64,000 nt of DNA from Prochilodus magdalenae (lineage: Eukaryota > Chordata > Actinopteri > Characiformes > Prochilodontidae). The position numbers and the translations under genes are program-made. The DNA is taken from contig JAMWET010001661.1 of NCBI GenBank assembly GCA_024036415.1, positions 2,048,501 through 2,112,500 of the forward strand, written 5' to 3'. Shown here one piece after another: positions 10,701 to 21,010 of the stretch; position 1 is the stretch's first letter, and every line of letters starts with the position of its first letter. Under the pieces are notes generated by a model, which saw nothing but the letters and a program-made list of their open reading frames with translations, ran no database searches and was not told the DNA's origin.

Positions 10701-12055
10701 ATGCTGAATAACTGTAGCCAAACTGATGTAGGCTCCTGTCTCTTGACATAAAACATAAGCAGCAAAAAAAGATTTTATGTTTATGGTATGGCAGTTCCAG
10801 CTCTTTGATATATATATAACACAAAGGTTCTAAGGAAAGCTGGAGCTGTCTTGCCCTGTCCAGTTTGAATAACTTCAATCAGGTTGGTGTTTGCAGTCCA
10901 CTGCCTGGTCAAAATGCCTCTGGTTGGCCATGGCCAGTTCTACCAGGCTGTCATGCCGCTCCACCTCACATCATCACTGGCCACAGTTGCAGTGTCTTCA
11001 CTGCTGCCTCTTTCACTGTGCTCCACCAGCACAGTCCTCCTCCTATTGCCTGTCCTCGCTGTTGCCATGCTGCCACTTTTGCTGTCTTTGTCACCCATTC
11101 TCGCTGTGATACCACCGCAGTCCTTGGTAGGGCTCATTCTTCTTAATTGCTCGTTTTTGAGTTTGTCATTCTCTTATTTCTGACACCAGTGCAGTGTGTG
11201 GGGTCCTTCCAAAAAGTCTGTGTAATCAGGGGTCTGGTTCATCACTGAAGCTTTTATTTCAACTTTTCATAAACTAAAAGTTGTACTAAAAACGTACCTC
11301 TACTCTACTTCAAAACTGCACCCATATTCAGGGTCTTTGACATAAAGGTTATTTTACGAACGAACCATAACCAAAAGACAGGCCAGCATAAACATTTATT
11401 CTTCTTACAACATTTAATTACTAACAACGCCTAATGGTTATGCCACAATACATTGGGTTGTAGAATTTTTAAATTAATTGATTAATTAATACTTTTTTGT
11501 AGATGTTAATGGGGTGTGAAGATATGGTGTCCTGTGGTATGTGTAGTGATGTCTTAAATACTGTGTAGAATGCTGTCTCAACTGCAAATCTAATCTCCCA
11601 AATGAGGCACCATAAAGTAAATAACAGATGCTGTTTCAAGAGATTCAACTAAGGAGTAAAAAATAACCCAACAGGTTTTGGAGTGTGTGTTTTAAAACAA
11701 CATACTACACCAAACTTTTATTGCAGTTTTCCACTATATGGATCTTTAGAAGTCCATTGTTTGGACGTGCTCCGTTGTCTCAGATGCTGTTTAATGCTTT
11801 AATTCACATCTTCTCCACAGTGACCAAGGATTCAAGATGCAGGTTTGCTTTGTTCTGCTGCCTCTCAGCTTTTGGCATCTTCTTAGTACTTCTTTCAGAG
11901 TATACACTCATCATCATCATATTTGTCTGTTAATGGACTTCCCTTCAAAGCCATTTTGCATTATGGTGCTGTTTTTACCTAGTTTTATAGGTTTTATAGC
12001 TCACTATTTACGTCTGTATGAATTTGGGAGTAAAACAGCACGCACTTCTGGGCAA
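10701..12055. other. unassigned DNA with pyrimidine-rich frames
   Basis: Three overlapping plus-strand frames and one minus-strand frame at 10865-11183 come from a C/T-rich stretch with no family motif. The rest is AT-rich with nothing recognised. Confidence 0.4.
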
Positions 12056-12059
12056 ATAG

Positions 12060-12715
12060 CAGTGTCCATTTGTATGAAGGGAAAGACATCTCATTGTGGT
12101 CAGGTAACAATGCCTGTTTGGATGCTGGAAAGGTACTCCAAACGGTCCATAACAGTGCCCTTTTTATGTAGGAGACAGCACCCCCTTGTCACTAGGTAAC
12201 AGCCCATTCTGGGGTTGAAAGCAGCACCTTCTTGTGGCCAGATAACAGTGCCAATTTGGGATTGGAAGTGGCACCTTCTTGTGGCCAGGTAACAGTGCCC
12301 ATTTGGGGGTTAAAAGTGGCACTCTCTTATTGCCAGGTAACAGTGCCCATTTGGGGATTGGAAATAGCACCACCTTGTGGCCATGTAACAGTGCCCATTT
12401 GGAGTTGGAAACAGCACCCCCTGGTGGGCAGGTAACAGTGCCCATTTGTATACAGAAAACATGTTCTTATGGCCAGGTAACAGTGCCCATTTAGGGACTG
12501 GAAACAGCACATCTCTGTAAAAAGGTATGTGTATGCAAGACACAGCACCACCTTGTGGACAGGTAACAGTGCCCCCTTTAGGGTTTGGAAACAGCACCTT
12601 CTTGCAGGCAGGTAGCAGTGGCTATTTGCAGACAGGAAACTGTACATTCTTGTGGGCATATAACAGCCCTCCTTGTGAGCAGGTAGCAGCCCCATTGACT
12701 TGTAATGACTTGTAG
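12060..12715 (+). repeat. minisatellite, 47-48 bp unit
   Basis: Tandem units carry AACAGTGCCCATTTGG, a GGAAA-CAGCACC block and CTTGTGGCCAGGT. The AACAGTGCC word starts at 12244, 12291, 12339, 12387, 12434 and 12479, giving a 45-48 bp period. Units become degenerate at both ends (12100s and 12600s). Overlapping frames on both strands (for example 12327-12722) are artefacts of the repeat. About a dozen units. Confidence 0.92.
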
Positions 12716-12719
12716 TGAA

Positions 12720-12995
12720 CATTAAAATTCACAGCTTTTACATGCTGCTTCTGTTTTCTCCCATATTATCACATTGTTCCATTTATTTGGATTAATACTT
12801 TGTAGAAGTGCTACAGTGCTACAACACTTTTCTAGTGCCAGAAAGAGGAGGCTCGAAAGCGGTCCCGGACTGCTTAAAAAGCTGTCACTGATTGGTCAGA
12901 AGGCTGTCCCACACAGATGGAGAAAGATGTTTCCAAATGTTGTGTATTAGCAGATACAGTGGGTTAACGATAACTGTTAAATGTATTAAACAGTC
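12720..12995. other. unassigned DNA
   Basis: No recognisable feature. Confidence 0.4.
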
Positions 12996-12999
12996 TTGT

Positions 13000-13350
13000 T
13001 CTGCAGGATTCCCAGGAAAAGTGTAATCACTTGGAAAACTCCCACTCACTGTAAGTGTTGTTCATTATGGTGTTGAATGGCTCCCGGCGTTTTGGGCAGA
13101 AGTTCAATGCTTGGGCCCAGCGCCGCTTAGCCCTGCCATAAACCCACAGGCCCTGGATTCAGCTCCATGCTCTGGAAGCCGATTCTGAGAAGCATTTTGG
13201 GCGTGAGGAAATCAAAGCAGGTGGTAATGAGATGAATAAATGAAGAGGACTGGCAGTAGGAGTTGTGGGTGAAGTGTTTGTTTCAGCAGGTCAGATTATT
13301 CTCACTTTAAGATCTGCGACATTTGCAGGGTCTGAATTGCAGGGGGTTTG
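13000..13350. promoter_or_regulatory. candidate conserved noncoding block
   Basis: GC-balanced stretch with no open frame. It contains CCCAGCGCCGCTTAGCCCTG, GCCGATTCTGAGAAGCATTT and GGTGGTAATGAGATGAATAAATG (TAAT core). Its composition and lack of coding potential fit regulatory DNA. Not testable here. Confidence 0.2.
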
Positions 13351-14195
13351 GGAGTGGGGTCTGTTTTCCAAGGTTAGGGGAGTTCTTAGAGACTAAGTCT
13401 GCTGGGTAACTTAAATAGTAAACATTAAAATATGTTTTCTTTGGCACAAAAACTGTACTTCTTACTATTTCTTTTTTTTAGACCCCCTAAATTCGAAGCC
13501 ATAACCAAAATATTTGAGTATATATATAGAATGGAGCTTCTTTTATATGGTGATGCACAGAAGCTCACAGAAGTATCCATGGCTAAGCCCAGTTCACAGC
13601 AGGATGTTTTAGGGAGTCTGGAAGTTTTCTGATTCTCCTTTTTCTTTAATGCTAGGACCTAAACAGCATTAAATCCTGCAGGAATCAGCACTGATCATGT
13701 ATGTGTCTTGTTAAGCAAATACCAACCTACGCATCTCTTCTGAGTTTTATATGGAATGTTTATGATGATAGTAGAGAATAAAATAGAGAGATGGAAAAAT
13801 CTTTTTTGGGACTATTTTCCCTAACACCCTGCATGTCCTGTATCTCTCCGCAGTGAATAGATTATAGAGCAAACCTTCTCAAAACCACTGTAAAACAATA
13901 TTTCAGACATCAGGCAGTATACCAATAATAATTTGTAATAATAAGGAAGATTTTCTGGTAAGGAAGAACCACTGTGTAGAATTCTGGTTTCATGATCTTT
14001 TGCTAGTCATTAAACAGATTAGCTGTTTTAGGCTGATTAAAAATGGCTTTAATTTGCTTTTGTTCAACTTCAAAAAAATAATTATACAGAATGTATTACA
14101 GTGATTATTGTTCTATTAACACACTATCAGAGGTTCAGTGAATTCAGAAGTCAGGGATTTTTTAATTAAAGCTCTGTATCATTGTTTACAGTGTT
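13351..14195. other. unassigned AT-rich DNA
   Basis: AT-rich. The frame at 13432-13632 is preceded by a pyrimidine run ending TTTTTTTTAG at about 13482 but shows no conserved motif. Nothing supportable. Confidence 0.35.
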
Positions 14196-14199
14196 TATT

Positions 14200-14890
14200 A
14201 CTGTTCCCCATTGTGTGCTTGAGTTAAAGAAGCGCTGGTTACTCAGACGATAGCTCATATGCTGTGTGATCAGTGTCAATAATAACACTTCCTTTCATAT
14301 GCATTTAGATGAAGATATTACGGCCAGATAACAGGCCGGTTAATTAATTCCCTGGCAAGAGCTGGTTAAGTGAAGCAAAGCAGCACTATTAAAACCAGGG
14401 TGGGTTTTTTCTTGTCGAGGGCAGGTGCTTGTTGAAATAGCTTTAATTGCAGCATTAGCTGGGTCAGGCACAGCAACATAGTGGTCACGATTGGAAACGC
14501 CGCTGCCATAAGAACCGTAAACACTTCCAAAGCAGACTGCGGGGCTGAAGAGCGAATTAAATGCTCCGTGCTTTTACCTGTTGAACCACTAATTGCAGGG
14601 ATTTGAAAGTGCCCAATAAGGAAGGACTGCTTTCAGTTCCGTTTCATCTGAACCATCTGAAGTGGCTTTGCTATTCAACACCAAATCTGTCCTGTTAGCG
14701 CAGTGATAAGATTTTGTTCTGCCTGTTCATTACAGTCCTGCTAATGACTCACAACAAAGGCATGCGGTTCTACTGATACAAGGCTAGAGTCTGGAGTTAT
14801 TACATTTACATTTGGACTGCATTGAGTAGGCCATGCTCTCTAATTGGGCATCTCATTAGGAGAGGGTGTCTTGACGAACGTCAGATCAAA
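14200..14890. promoter_or_regulatory. candidate conserved noncoding element (enhancer-like)
   Basis: About 690 bp without an open frame, dense in homeodomain and GATA-like words: CATATGCATTTAGATGAAGATATTA near 14297-14322, GGCCAGATAACAGGCCGG near 14322, GGTTAATTAATTCCC near 14339, TTTAATTGCAGCATTAGC near 14441, GCGAATTAAATGC near 14551, CACTAATTGCAGGG near 14587 and GTGATAAGATTTTG near 14703. The mix of GC words and TAAT/AATTA cores is characteristic of deeply conserved developmental enhancers. Among the stronger such candidates in the window, but conservation is not shown. Confidence 0.4.
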
Positions 14891-15585
14891 GTTATTTTTC
14901 TGTTCTGATGGCAGACATCAAAGTCAGACTAATCAACATTAACTCTGATTGGTACTGTTTGGTGGATGCTTCAGCCAATGGCATGTAAGGACACAATTAG
15001 CATTTTGTGACTAGACATGGGGATGTAATCTAAAGGGGGAAGTGAGGACAGGGTTGAAAATAAGCCACTTTATCCTTCACATATAAGTCCTAAATAGAAA
15101 TAAGTGGTAAATGGGTTCATCGACAAGTGTCTTGAGCAGTTGTAACTTCTAATGGCTGCAGCAACGCTATCAGAGGCCAGCGGTAAGTAACATTTGTTTA
15201 TTTGATATTTACTAATGGCACTTTAGCGGCAGCTGTTTGTTAATTTAATGCACGGGGGGACGGTGAGTAACGTTTGTTTATCCGATGTTATTGTGGTAGT
15301 TGCTGGAATCTGACATGTCGAGTCATTCGAGATATTACAGCTTTATTCATTCAAGAGTCATCAAACAGGTTTCTTTGAAACATCTTTTTGCTGTTAAGTG
15401 AGATACCCTGCCAATGCATCCCACATCTTTCCCAGCATCTTATGCTTATACATCATGCTAGTAGTGCTCTCTGTATGGCTATTTTGTTGTGTTAGTCAAA
15501 CAGCCTGTCCTGTTAAAGTGGGAGGTTCTTGGCTATGTTCAGCAACAAAATGAACCTGATTCCAATCTGTGAAGCCAGATGGTAA
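14891..15585. other. unassigned DNA
   Basis: No gene or repeat recognised. Two similar phrases, GTAAGTAACATTTGTTTATT (about 15183) and GTGAGTAACGTTTGTTTATC (about 15264), are separated by about 81 bp. They may be a small local duplication. Confidence 0.4.
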
Positions 15586-15591
15586 ATAGCA

Positions 15592-15666
15592 AGGTACCTC
15601 ACAATATTAGCATGGTGCTGGTATATATGCTAATATTGTGAGGTACCTAGCTGTGAGGTACCTCAC
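15592..15666. repeat. perfect inverted repeat (hairpin) plus adjacent palindrome
   Basis: Two 22-bp arms (15592-15613 and 15627-15648) are exact reverse complements, with a 13-nt loop. Allowing one A/A mismatch and one wobble extends the stem to about 28 bp. Immediately downstream GTGAGGTACCTCAC (15653-15666) is a perfect 14-bp palindrome repeating the arm tip. It could be a miniature palindromic element, a cruciform-forming site or a short RNA hairpin. Confidence 0.9.
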
Positions 15667-15977
15667 TTCTATTAATAGTAAACTAACAATTGGTTTGGAC
15701 CAGACTATGAAGCAGCCCATTTAAACCCATGTGGACCTTGAGACTCAGCACTGTATATATTACCAGTGTATATGTACACAGACGGAGCTGATATAACATG
15801 CTGCTTGTTCTAGAAATAGAATGCAACCTTCACAACACTTGATCCCAGACTGACACTATAATCTTTATCTTTAACAAGTGTATTGTGTGTAAGCATTTGA
15901 ATGGAGTATTCTGAAGTTAGATAATAACTCCATATAATTTCAGAGAGGAATGTAATATCAGTGTTTGGAGGAAATGC

Positions 15978-15980
<3 letters not shown>

Positions 15981-16018
<38 letters not shown>
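15981..16018. repeat. (AG)n microsatellite
   Basis: About 19 AG dinucleotides, uninterrupted. Confidence 0.97.
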
Positions 16019-16021
<3 letters not shown>

Positions 16022-16289
16022 TAATAAATGGGAGAAAGAGGGATGTATGGCATTGTGGGTGATAAGTATTAAAAATGGCTGATGTGGTGATTGGAAGGAA
16101 GAGGTGAACCGATATAATGGCTCTTCACTTGCTCTGTATTTAAGTTAAATATTAAACAGGGTGAAATTGAAGCTGTTTTCTGGAGCGCTGGAGAATTGTT
16201 TCTTCCACTTTTCCGCTACAAAACAGCCCCACTCCCTCATCACTCCCTCATTCCCACTCCCTCTGTGCTTTATTTGTGTATATTTGCAG

Positions 16290-16327
16290 GAGTTAGAGAG
16301 CTGTTTGGTGCGTATTGATGTCTCCAG
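16290..16327 (+). other. exon-like 38-nt segment (possible microexon)
   Basis: A long pyrimidine-rich stretch (about 16230-16285) leads to TATTTGCAG, then 38 nt that are open in frame (ELESCLVRIDVS), then a consensus donor AG|GTATGT at 16326-16333. Acceptor, donor and open frame coincide. I recognise no protein. The length is not a multiple of 3, so skipping it would shift frame. The enclosing frame 16161-16382 also stays open across the splice sites. Could be a real small exon of a long-intron gene, or chance. Confidence 0.25.
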
Positions 16328-16489
16328 GTATGTACTAGAGCTAGACCAATTTTTCTGCACTGAGCAGGACTGTTTAAAATAAGTATCAGGGTTGGGTTCA
16401 ACATTCACATACAGGTTCCTGGTGTTTTACTACTTTTACAGCCTTAAATCACTTTTTAATCATGTATCGTACAGTTGCCTCTTGGGGAG

Positions 16490-16930
16490 GTGCATGAGGT
16501 GTAAATATGAGTTAGAAATGGGGTTTGGGTTCACACAGAATTCTGTTGGGTTTTGGCACATGTTGGATTTGAACAAATATATGTTGGGCTTTTGTCAGTT
16601 TCAGGCCTAAAACCATGATGTGTTTTGAGTCAGGTTGCGTTCGGAAAGAATTTTGTTAAAACTAAATCAGTTTTGGACCCAAAACTTGATGCATGTTTAG
16701 TCAGGTTGAGTTTGGGCAGAATTGTATTGAGCTTATTTATCAGGTATGGCTTAATTGCAGGTTTCAGATTGGGAAAGGTTTGGACAGAATATTGTGCTTT
16801 TTTGCGCAAGAGAACCTTTTGCCTAAAAACGTAATGAATTGGTTTGGGTCAGATTGAGTTTGGACAGAACATGGTGATGTAGTTTAGGTTGGCTTGGATT
16901 TGGAAAGAAATTGGACAGAAAAATTCCAGG
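16490..16930 (+). repeat. degenerate tandem repeat (GTCAGGTTGAGTTTGG)
   Basis: Recurrent phrases GAGTCAGGTTGCGTTCGG (16627), TAGTCAGGTTGAGTTTGG (16699) and GGGTCAGATTGAGTTTGG (16846), each followed by ACAGAAT/GCAGAAT-type text and preceded by CTAAAAC or CCAAAAC. Units are long and irregular. Frames through it carry no domain. Confidence 0.6.
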
Positions 16931-16960
16931 CCAGATTAAAGCTGTAGTGTTTGCTTTTTA

Positions 16961-16962
16961 GT

Positions 16963-17022
<60 letters not shown>

Positions 17023-17037
17023 TTGTGTAAGTGTGTG

Positions 17038-17072
<35 letters not shown>
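16961..17072. repeat. (GT)n microsatellite, interrupted
   Basis: About 110 bp of GT dinucleotides with GCGA and TTTGTGTAA interruptions, compound. It creates a spurious Val-Cys repeat frame on the plus strand. Confidence 0.97.
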
Positions 17073-17985
17073 AAAGAAAGCTGTAAAGCTGTCGTATGGG
17101 AGTGTGTTTATGTGTGTGTTTGGATCAGGAGCTGAATACTGATGAGTGCTGATTCAAACTCTGATCAATGAGCACAGAATCAGATGCAATACAGCGAGAG
17201 GGAAAAACAGAAGGCTCCAAAAACACCAACAATAAAGCAAAAAGGATTTTAATGCAGTACAAACTACATAAACTCACATACATCACTCTTATTATATCAT
17301 TTCTTCTCTATATTTAAGCCTCATTGCTCCCCCTCAGAGTTTACACAATAAGGGACATATTTATGAACATTACGTGCCATTGCAAGCCCCATTTTGGTGT
17401 TAAAAACGGACTGTCGCAATTTGTTAAATAGGCATAACGGCTCATTAGAGCTCATAATAAGATCAAAGGGCCAGTGCCTGCTTTTTTCATCTTTCATGCA
17501 TTTAAATGAGTTTCTCTTTCAATGCACAATACACAGGAGCAGGTTTAGCTATTACGCATGGGTTTCAAAGGAAAGACAACTCAAGTTCAGCCCATCCCAC
17601 TAGACAAAACATTAATGTTTTTCTAAACAGAAATTGGAAATACTCGCAATACATTTGAAATATATGTGTGAAAACAATGTCATGTTTTAATAGCTAATCT
17701 TATAATAGTTATATTATTTTAAAATAACTTTTTTTGAAGAGTAGTAACTCTTTTTAGTCATTATTCTTAAGTCAGTTTGCACCTAAAAAAGAAATATGTT
17801 TTTCTTTTTCAAACTTTCATATAAAACATGGGAGCCAAAAATGTGGTTATTTTGCTCTGATCATTTGGTAATTCAGGACTAAGGCATTTCAACTTTTTTT
17901 TAGAGAATCTCCATAATGAGAAGATTCTATACATAGATCACATTGACATTTAGGATCCTTTATTTCTAAGATTATATAAATAAAT
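17073..17985. other. unassigned AT-rich DNA
   Basis: Nothing recognised. Short frames lack motifs. Confidence 0.4.
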
Positions 17986-17989
17986 CTAG

Positions 17990-18155
17990 ACCTAGAAAGT
18001 TCTTCCTTGGTTCTTAAGATGGTGGTTATATAGAGAAGTTACATGAATAGATGGCCCTTATTTCTATTTCTTAAATAGCCTCTCTGATGGAAAACATGTT
18101 GTGCCTGTTTTAAAAAAGGTCTACATAGCACCAAAAAGGTTCTGCTATTGTTAGT
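17990..18155. repeat. 'GGTTCT...TAGCACC' dispersed fish repeat, probable
   Basis: Contains AGTTCTTCCTTGGTTCTTAA, GGTCTACATAGCACCAAAAA, then GGTTCTGCTATTGTTAGTCA. This resembles the 'gttctatatagcaccaaaaagggttcttctattgtta' elements abundant in some teleosts. A related phrase (AAAAGGTTCTTTGCATGATGCCAAAAAGG) occurs at 48.77 kb. Boundaries uncertain. Confidence 0.45.
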
Positions 18156-18685
18156 CATAGAACGGGACTTTATTGAGCCCTTTTTGCAAAGAGTGTAGGC
18201 TTAGCAGAACAGTGCACGTTAATTAACATGAATATGAAAGTGTCGGATACAGCCAGAGGGCTCATTTTCATCAGTGGATCCCTGGGCAGATCCCTGGGTC
18301 TATAGATCATAAAAATAATAAGAAAAAAGACAAGTACAGGCTCTTTTTTGCATATTATGGTCTGTAACAAATTGAAGAGTATTCAGCAAGGACTTCATGC
18401 CAAACAGTCTTATTAACTCTTAGATCTATTTCTCCCAGTCTTGCTCTGATAATCTCCTAAAAGAGTTTCCCAAAGATCTAGCTTCTGGTTGACTGCAGAG
18501 ATAGTAGCAAATGCTCCTCAGAAATAAATAGAATTGAGTAGAATGTTTCCTGTTGGTTCTGATGGCCCTCATGGTTTCTATTAAGATTGCACTCTAAATG
18601 AGCTACGTCTGATTAATTCCATTTCTCCAAACATAATTTATTTGGACTAATTTTGAATATTGCTTTCTACCAGTAGTACTTATTC
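18156..18685. other. unassigned DNA
   Basis: No supportable feature. Confidence 0.4.
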
Positions 18686-18689
18686 ATGT

Positions 18690-19185
18690 TTTTATGGAGT
18701 CTCTTCTATTGCATGTCTGTTTCTCTTCACAAATCTTCCTCTTCCTCTTCTTTAGGTAGTCTCTTCTTTTGCATCTCAGTTTCTTTTAGTGCTTATGTTT
18801 TTTATAGGCGTTCTACTTTTGAGTCTTGGCTCATCTTACTAGTTTTACCTCATGCTCTTAGGGAGTTCCTCTTTTTGAGTCTTGTTGACCTAATTGTTTA
18901 TTTCTCCTGCCCTGAGGGAATTTCTCCATTTAAATACTGGTTCCCTTCAGTGGCTCTGCCTCAGCTTTTTTGGTAGCGTCTTCTTTTGAGTTATGGTTTG
19001 TTTTCTATTTGGTAGCTTTCCCTTTTTGAGTCTTTGTTCCTCTCATTGGTCCTACCTTATGTTATTAGCTACTTTCTCCTTTTTACTCTTGGGGCCCTTT
19101 GTTGGTTCTTTCTCTGTGCTCTTGTGTATTTTGTCCTTTGTAGTCTTGGTCCCTCTCAGTGGCCCTTCCTCATAGTTTTGGGAAG
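18690..19185 (+). repeat. degenerate pyrimidine-rich tandem repeat, roughly 60-70 bp
   Basis: Recurring phrase TTTTTGAGTCTTGTT-CTC with a CCTCATG-TCTTAGGGAG-like block. Clear instances begin near 18755, 18820, 18870, 18980, 19024 and 19135. The skewed T/C composition opens long plus-strand frames (18686-18976, 18993-19175) that are hydrophobic by composition only. Confidence 0.6.
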
Positions 19186-19299
19186 ATTTGAAAAAAGTAT
19201 ATTGTAAAAAGCATCCTTCTTTATCTTCACCATTCCTGCAACATCCCACACGTTTTCTACTAACAGTATTTTCAACAGCTCCTGCTTGCCTGTCATAAT

Positions 19300-19700
19300 G
19301 TCATCAGAACAAAGGGATTTGTGCTAGGAGGTAAAGCCCCCTGCTGTCTGACCTGTGCACTGCGGTCATGTCTTGAAATCTCCACTGCGTCAGTAATCCT
19401 GCAGATTTAACCTCGCGATTCGCTTGTGGAGTGATACCCCTGTACTTTCTTCCTCTTCAGACACTTGCAGTTAAGTCCCTCCAAACCACCTCACTCAATC
19501 AAATCTCCTGCCCTTTTGTCCCCCCAGGGGGTTTGTCATAGCTTTTAACCCCGCTGCCTCCTCCGCTGAGAGAGTAGTCCAAATTGAATCAGCTAGGTCT
19601 GGACGAGCTCGGGAGCTTTTAGCAGAGAGATTGGGTGTCCAAGGACAAGTCTGAGGGAAATCTGTGTAAATCCATTGTTTGCCATTGGGGGTGCTATTGC
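19300..19700. promoter_or_regulatory. candidate conserved noncoding block
   Basis: Higher-GC island with no frame and CpG-containing words such as TTAACCTCGCGATTCGCTTG (19407) and GGTCTGGACGAGCTCGGGAG (19596). It is flanked by AT-rich DNA. Regulatory identity is inferred from texture only. Confidence 0.25.
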
Positions 19701-20540
19701 ACCATCAAACCTTCGAGCACTGGCTTTGCATCTGAAATGCTAGTATGTAGTAGATTAGCTCATAATTTATCTAGTTGTCCTTTATAGATGATCAGATCCT
19801 CAAACTATTAAAACCATAGGTTCGTGAAAGATTTGAACAATTTCCTTCCCCTTGCATCAAATGTGGTCTATCAACCAAGACCTGTTTACTGTAAATTTTG
19901 TATCACAGCTTATACCCCACCAATTAGCATCAATGCCTTGCATGAAAAAAACTTGAAATCACGTTAGGTTAGATAATCTGTCACAAACATCCTTATGTGG
20001 TTTTCAGATGCACAAATTCAATCTTAAAGCCTGAATTTCATCCATACCTTTATATAACTGCATATACGCTACATATGCTACATTTGGTTAAGCTTATTCC
20101 TTTATCTTACAATAGGGTAAAGCAACTTTCAAGATTATATTAAAATATATTTAACATGCAATTTAATGAGAAGCATTTGCAAAGCATCTTCTAAATCCAG
20201 CCTCACACATAATCAGCATTAAAGATTCCACTTAAAGACTCCAGCATGCCTTACACATATTAATAAGTGTATTGCACCCGGTTGCATTTAGATGTATTAA
20301 ATTTGCATGACAGCATGATTTTATATTCCAATTATTCATCACTTTTACACTGATTTGATATTATTGAGAAATACATGCATAATACTGCAACACATTGCCC
20401 TCTGCCTCTTTTGTACTGTATTTTTTTTGACACACTCTGGTCCTCTCTGCTGTCCTCTCTGGCTGTTCTATTTTGTCTTGGAGAATGGACATGTTTTTTC
20501 TGACCCTGCTGCTCTTTACATGGCTTATTCATGAGCTGCC
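19701..20540. other. unassigned AT-rich DNA
   Basis: AT-rich with no recognised gene or repeat. Confidence 0.4.
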
Positions 20541-20544
20541 ATGA

Positions 20545-21010
20545 TGCTGCTGGTTAGCCATGTGAATTTAGAGCTCTGCCTTTACGTCCATGTTTATTAA
20601 TCAGCACCACAGTAGCCATCAAATCACTTATGTCCACCCTGGGCACGGCCCGGAGTGGCTCTAATGGGGTCCTGCCTTTCCTCAGGGACATGATGGCTCC
20701 ACACTGGGCCTTCAAAGGCACCTTGGGGGCTCTTAATGAGCTCCATAGCACCCCCCTTTGGGCTGTAATTGTCATATCTGACTGTGCTGTGCCTCGGGTC
20801 GGCTACAGGCCATCACACTGGAGCTCAACTTCAGAGGAGATAGAGGAGGGACAGCATGATGACCTCCAGGAACTTTGCCGAGAAAATACAGACACTGCCC
20901 CACAATGAGAGCTTGGAGAACTTTGAGAATGTCTTCAAAATTTCTTTTTAATTAAGCCTGGGGCTTTTAATGCAAATGTGCCATTGACAGTGATGGATTC
21001 ATTGTGGTAG
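20545..21010. promoter_or_regulatory. candidate conserved noncoding element or exon-like block
   Basis: GC-balanced. Open on both strands: plus 20630-20908 (92 codons) and minus 20554-20775 (73 codons), neither with a recognised domain. The following 20930-21010 has enhancer-like words (TTTTTAATTAAGCC, GGGCTTTTAATGCAAATGTGCC). ATGCAAAT (20970-20977) is a perfect octamer (POU) motif. I favour noncoding regulatory DNA, because the open frames lack splice signals and conserved motifs. Confidence 0.3.

Noticed and set aside
10865..11183. 93-99 codon overlapping frames
   Set aside because: Three plus frames and one minus frame are open together in a C/T-rich stretch, with no family match.
16951..17142. 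Cys-Val-rich small protein
   Set aside because: Translation of the GT microsatellite.
18686..19175. hydrophobic frames resembling a membrane protein
   Set aside because: They follow a degenerate T/C-rich tandem repeat and have no conserved motifs.
20554..20908. opposed 73- and 92-codon frames as an exon
   Set aside because: No acceptor/donor pair in phase and no recognised motif. Kept only as a possible regulatory block.
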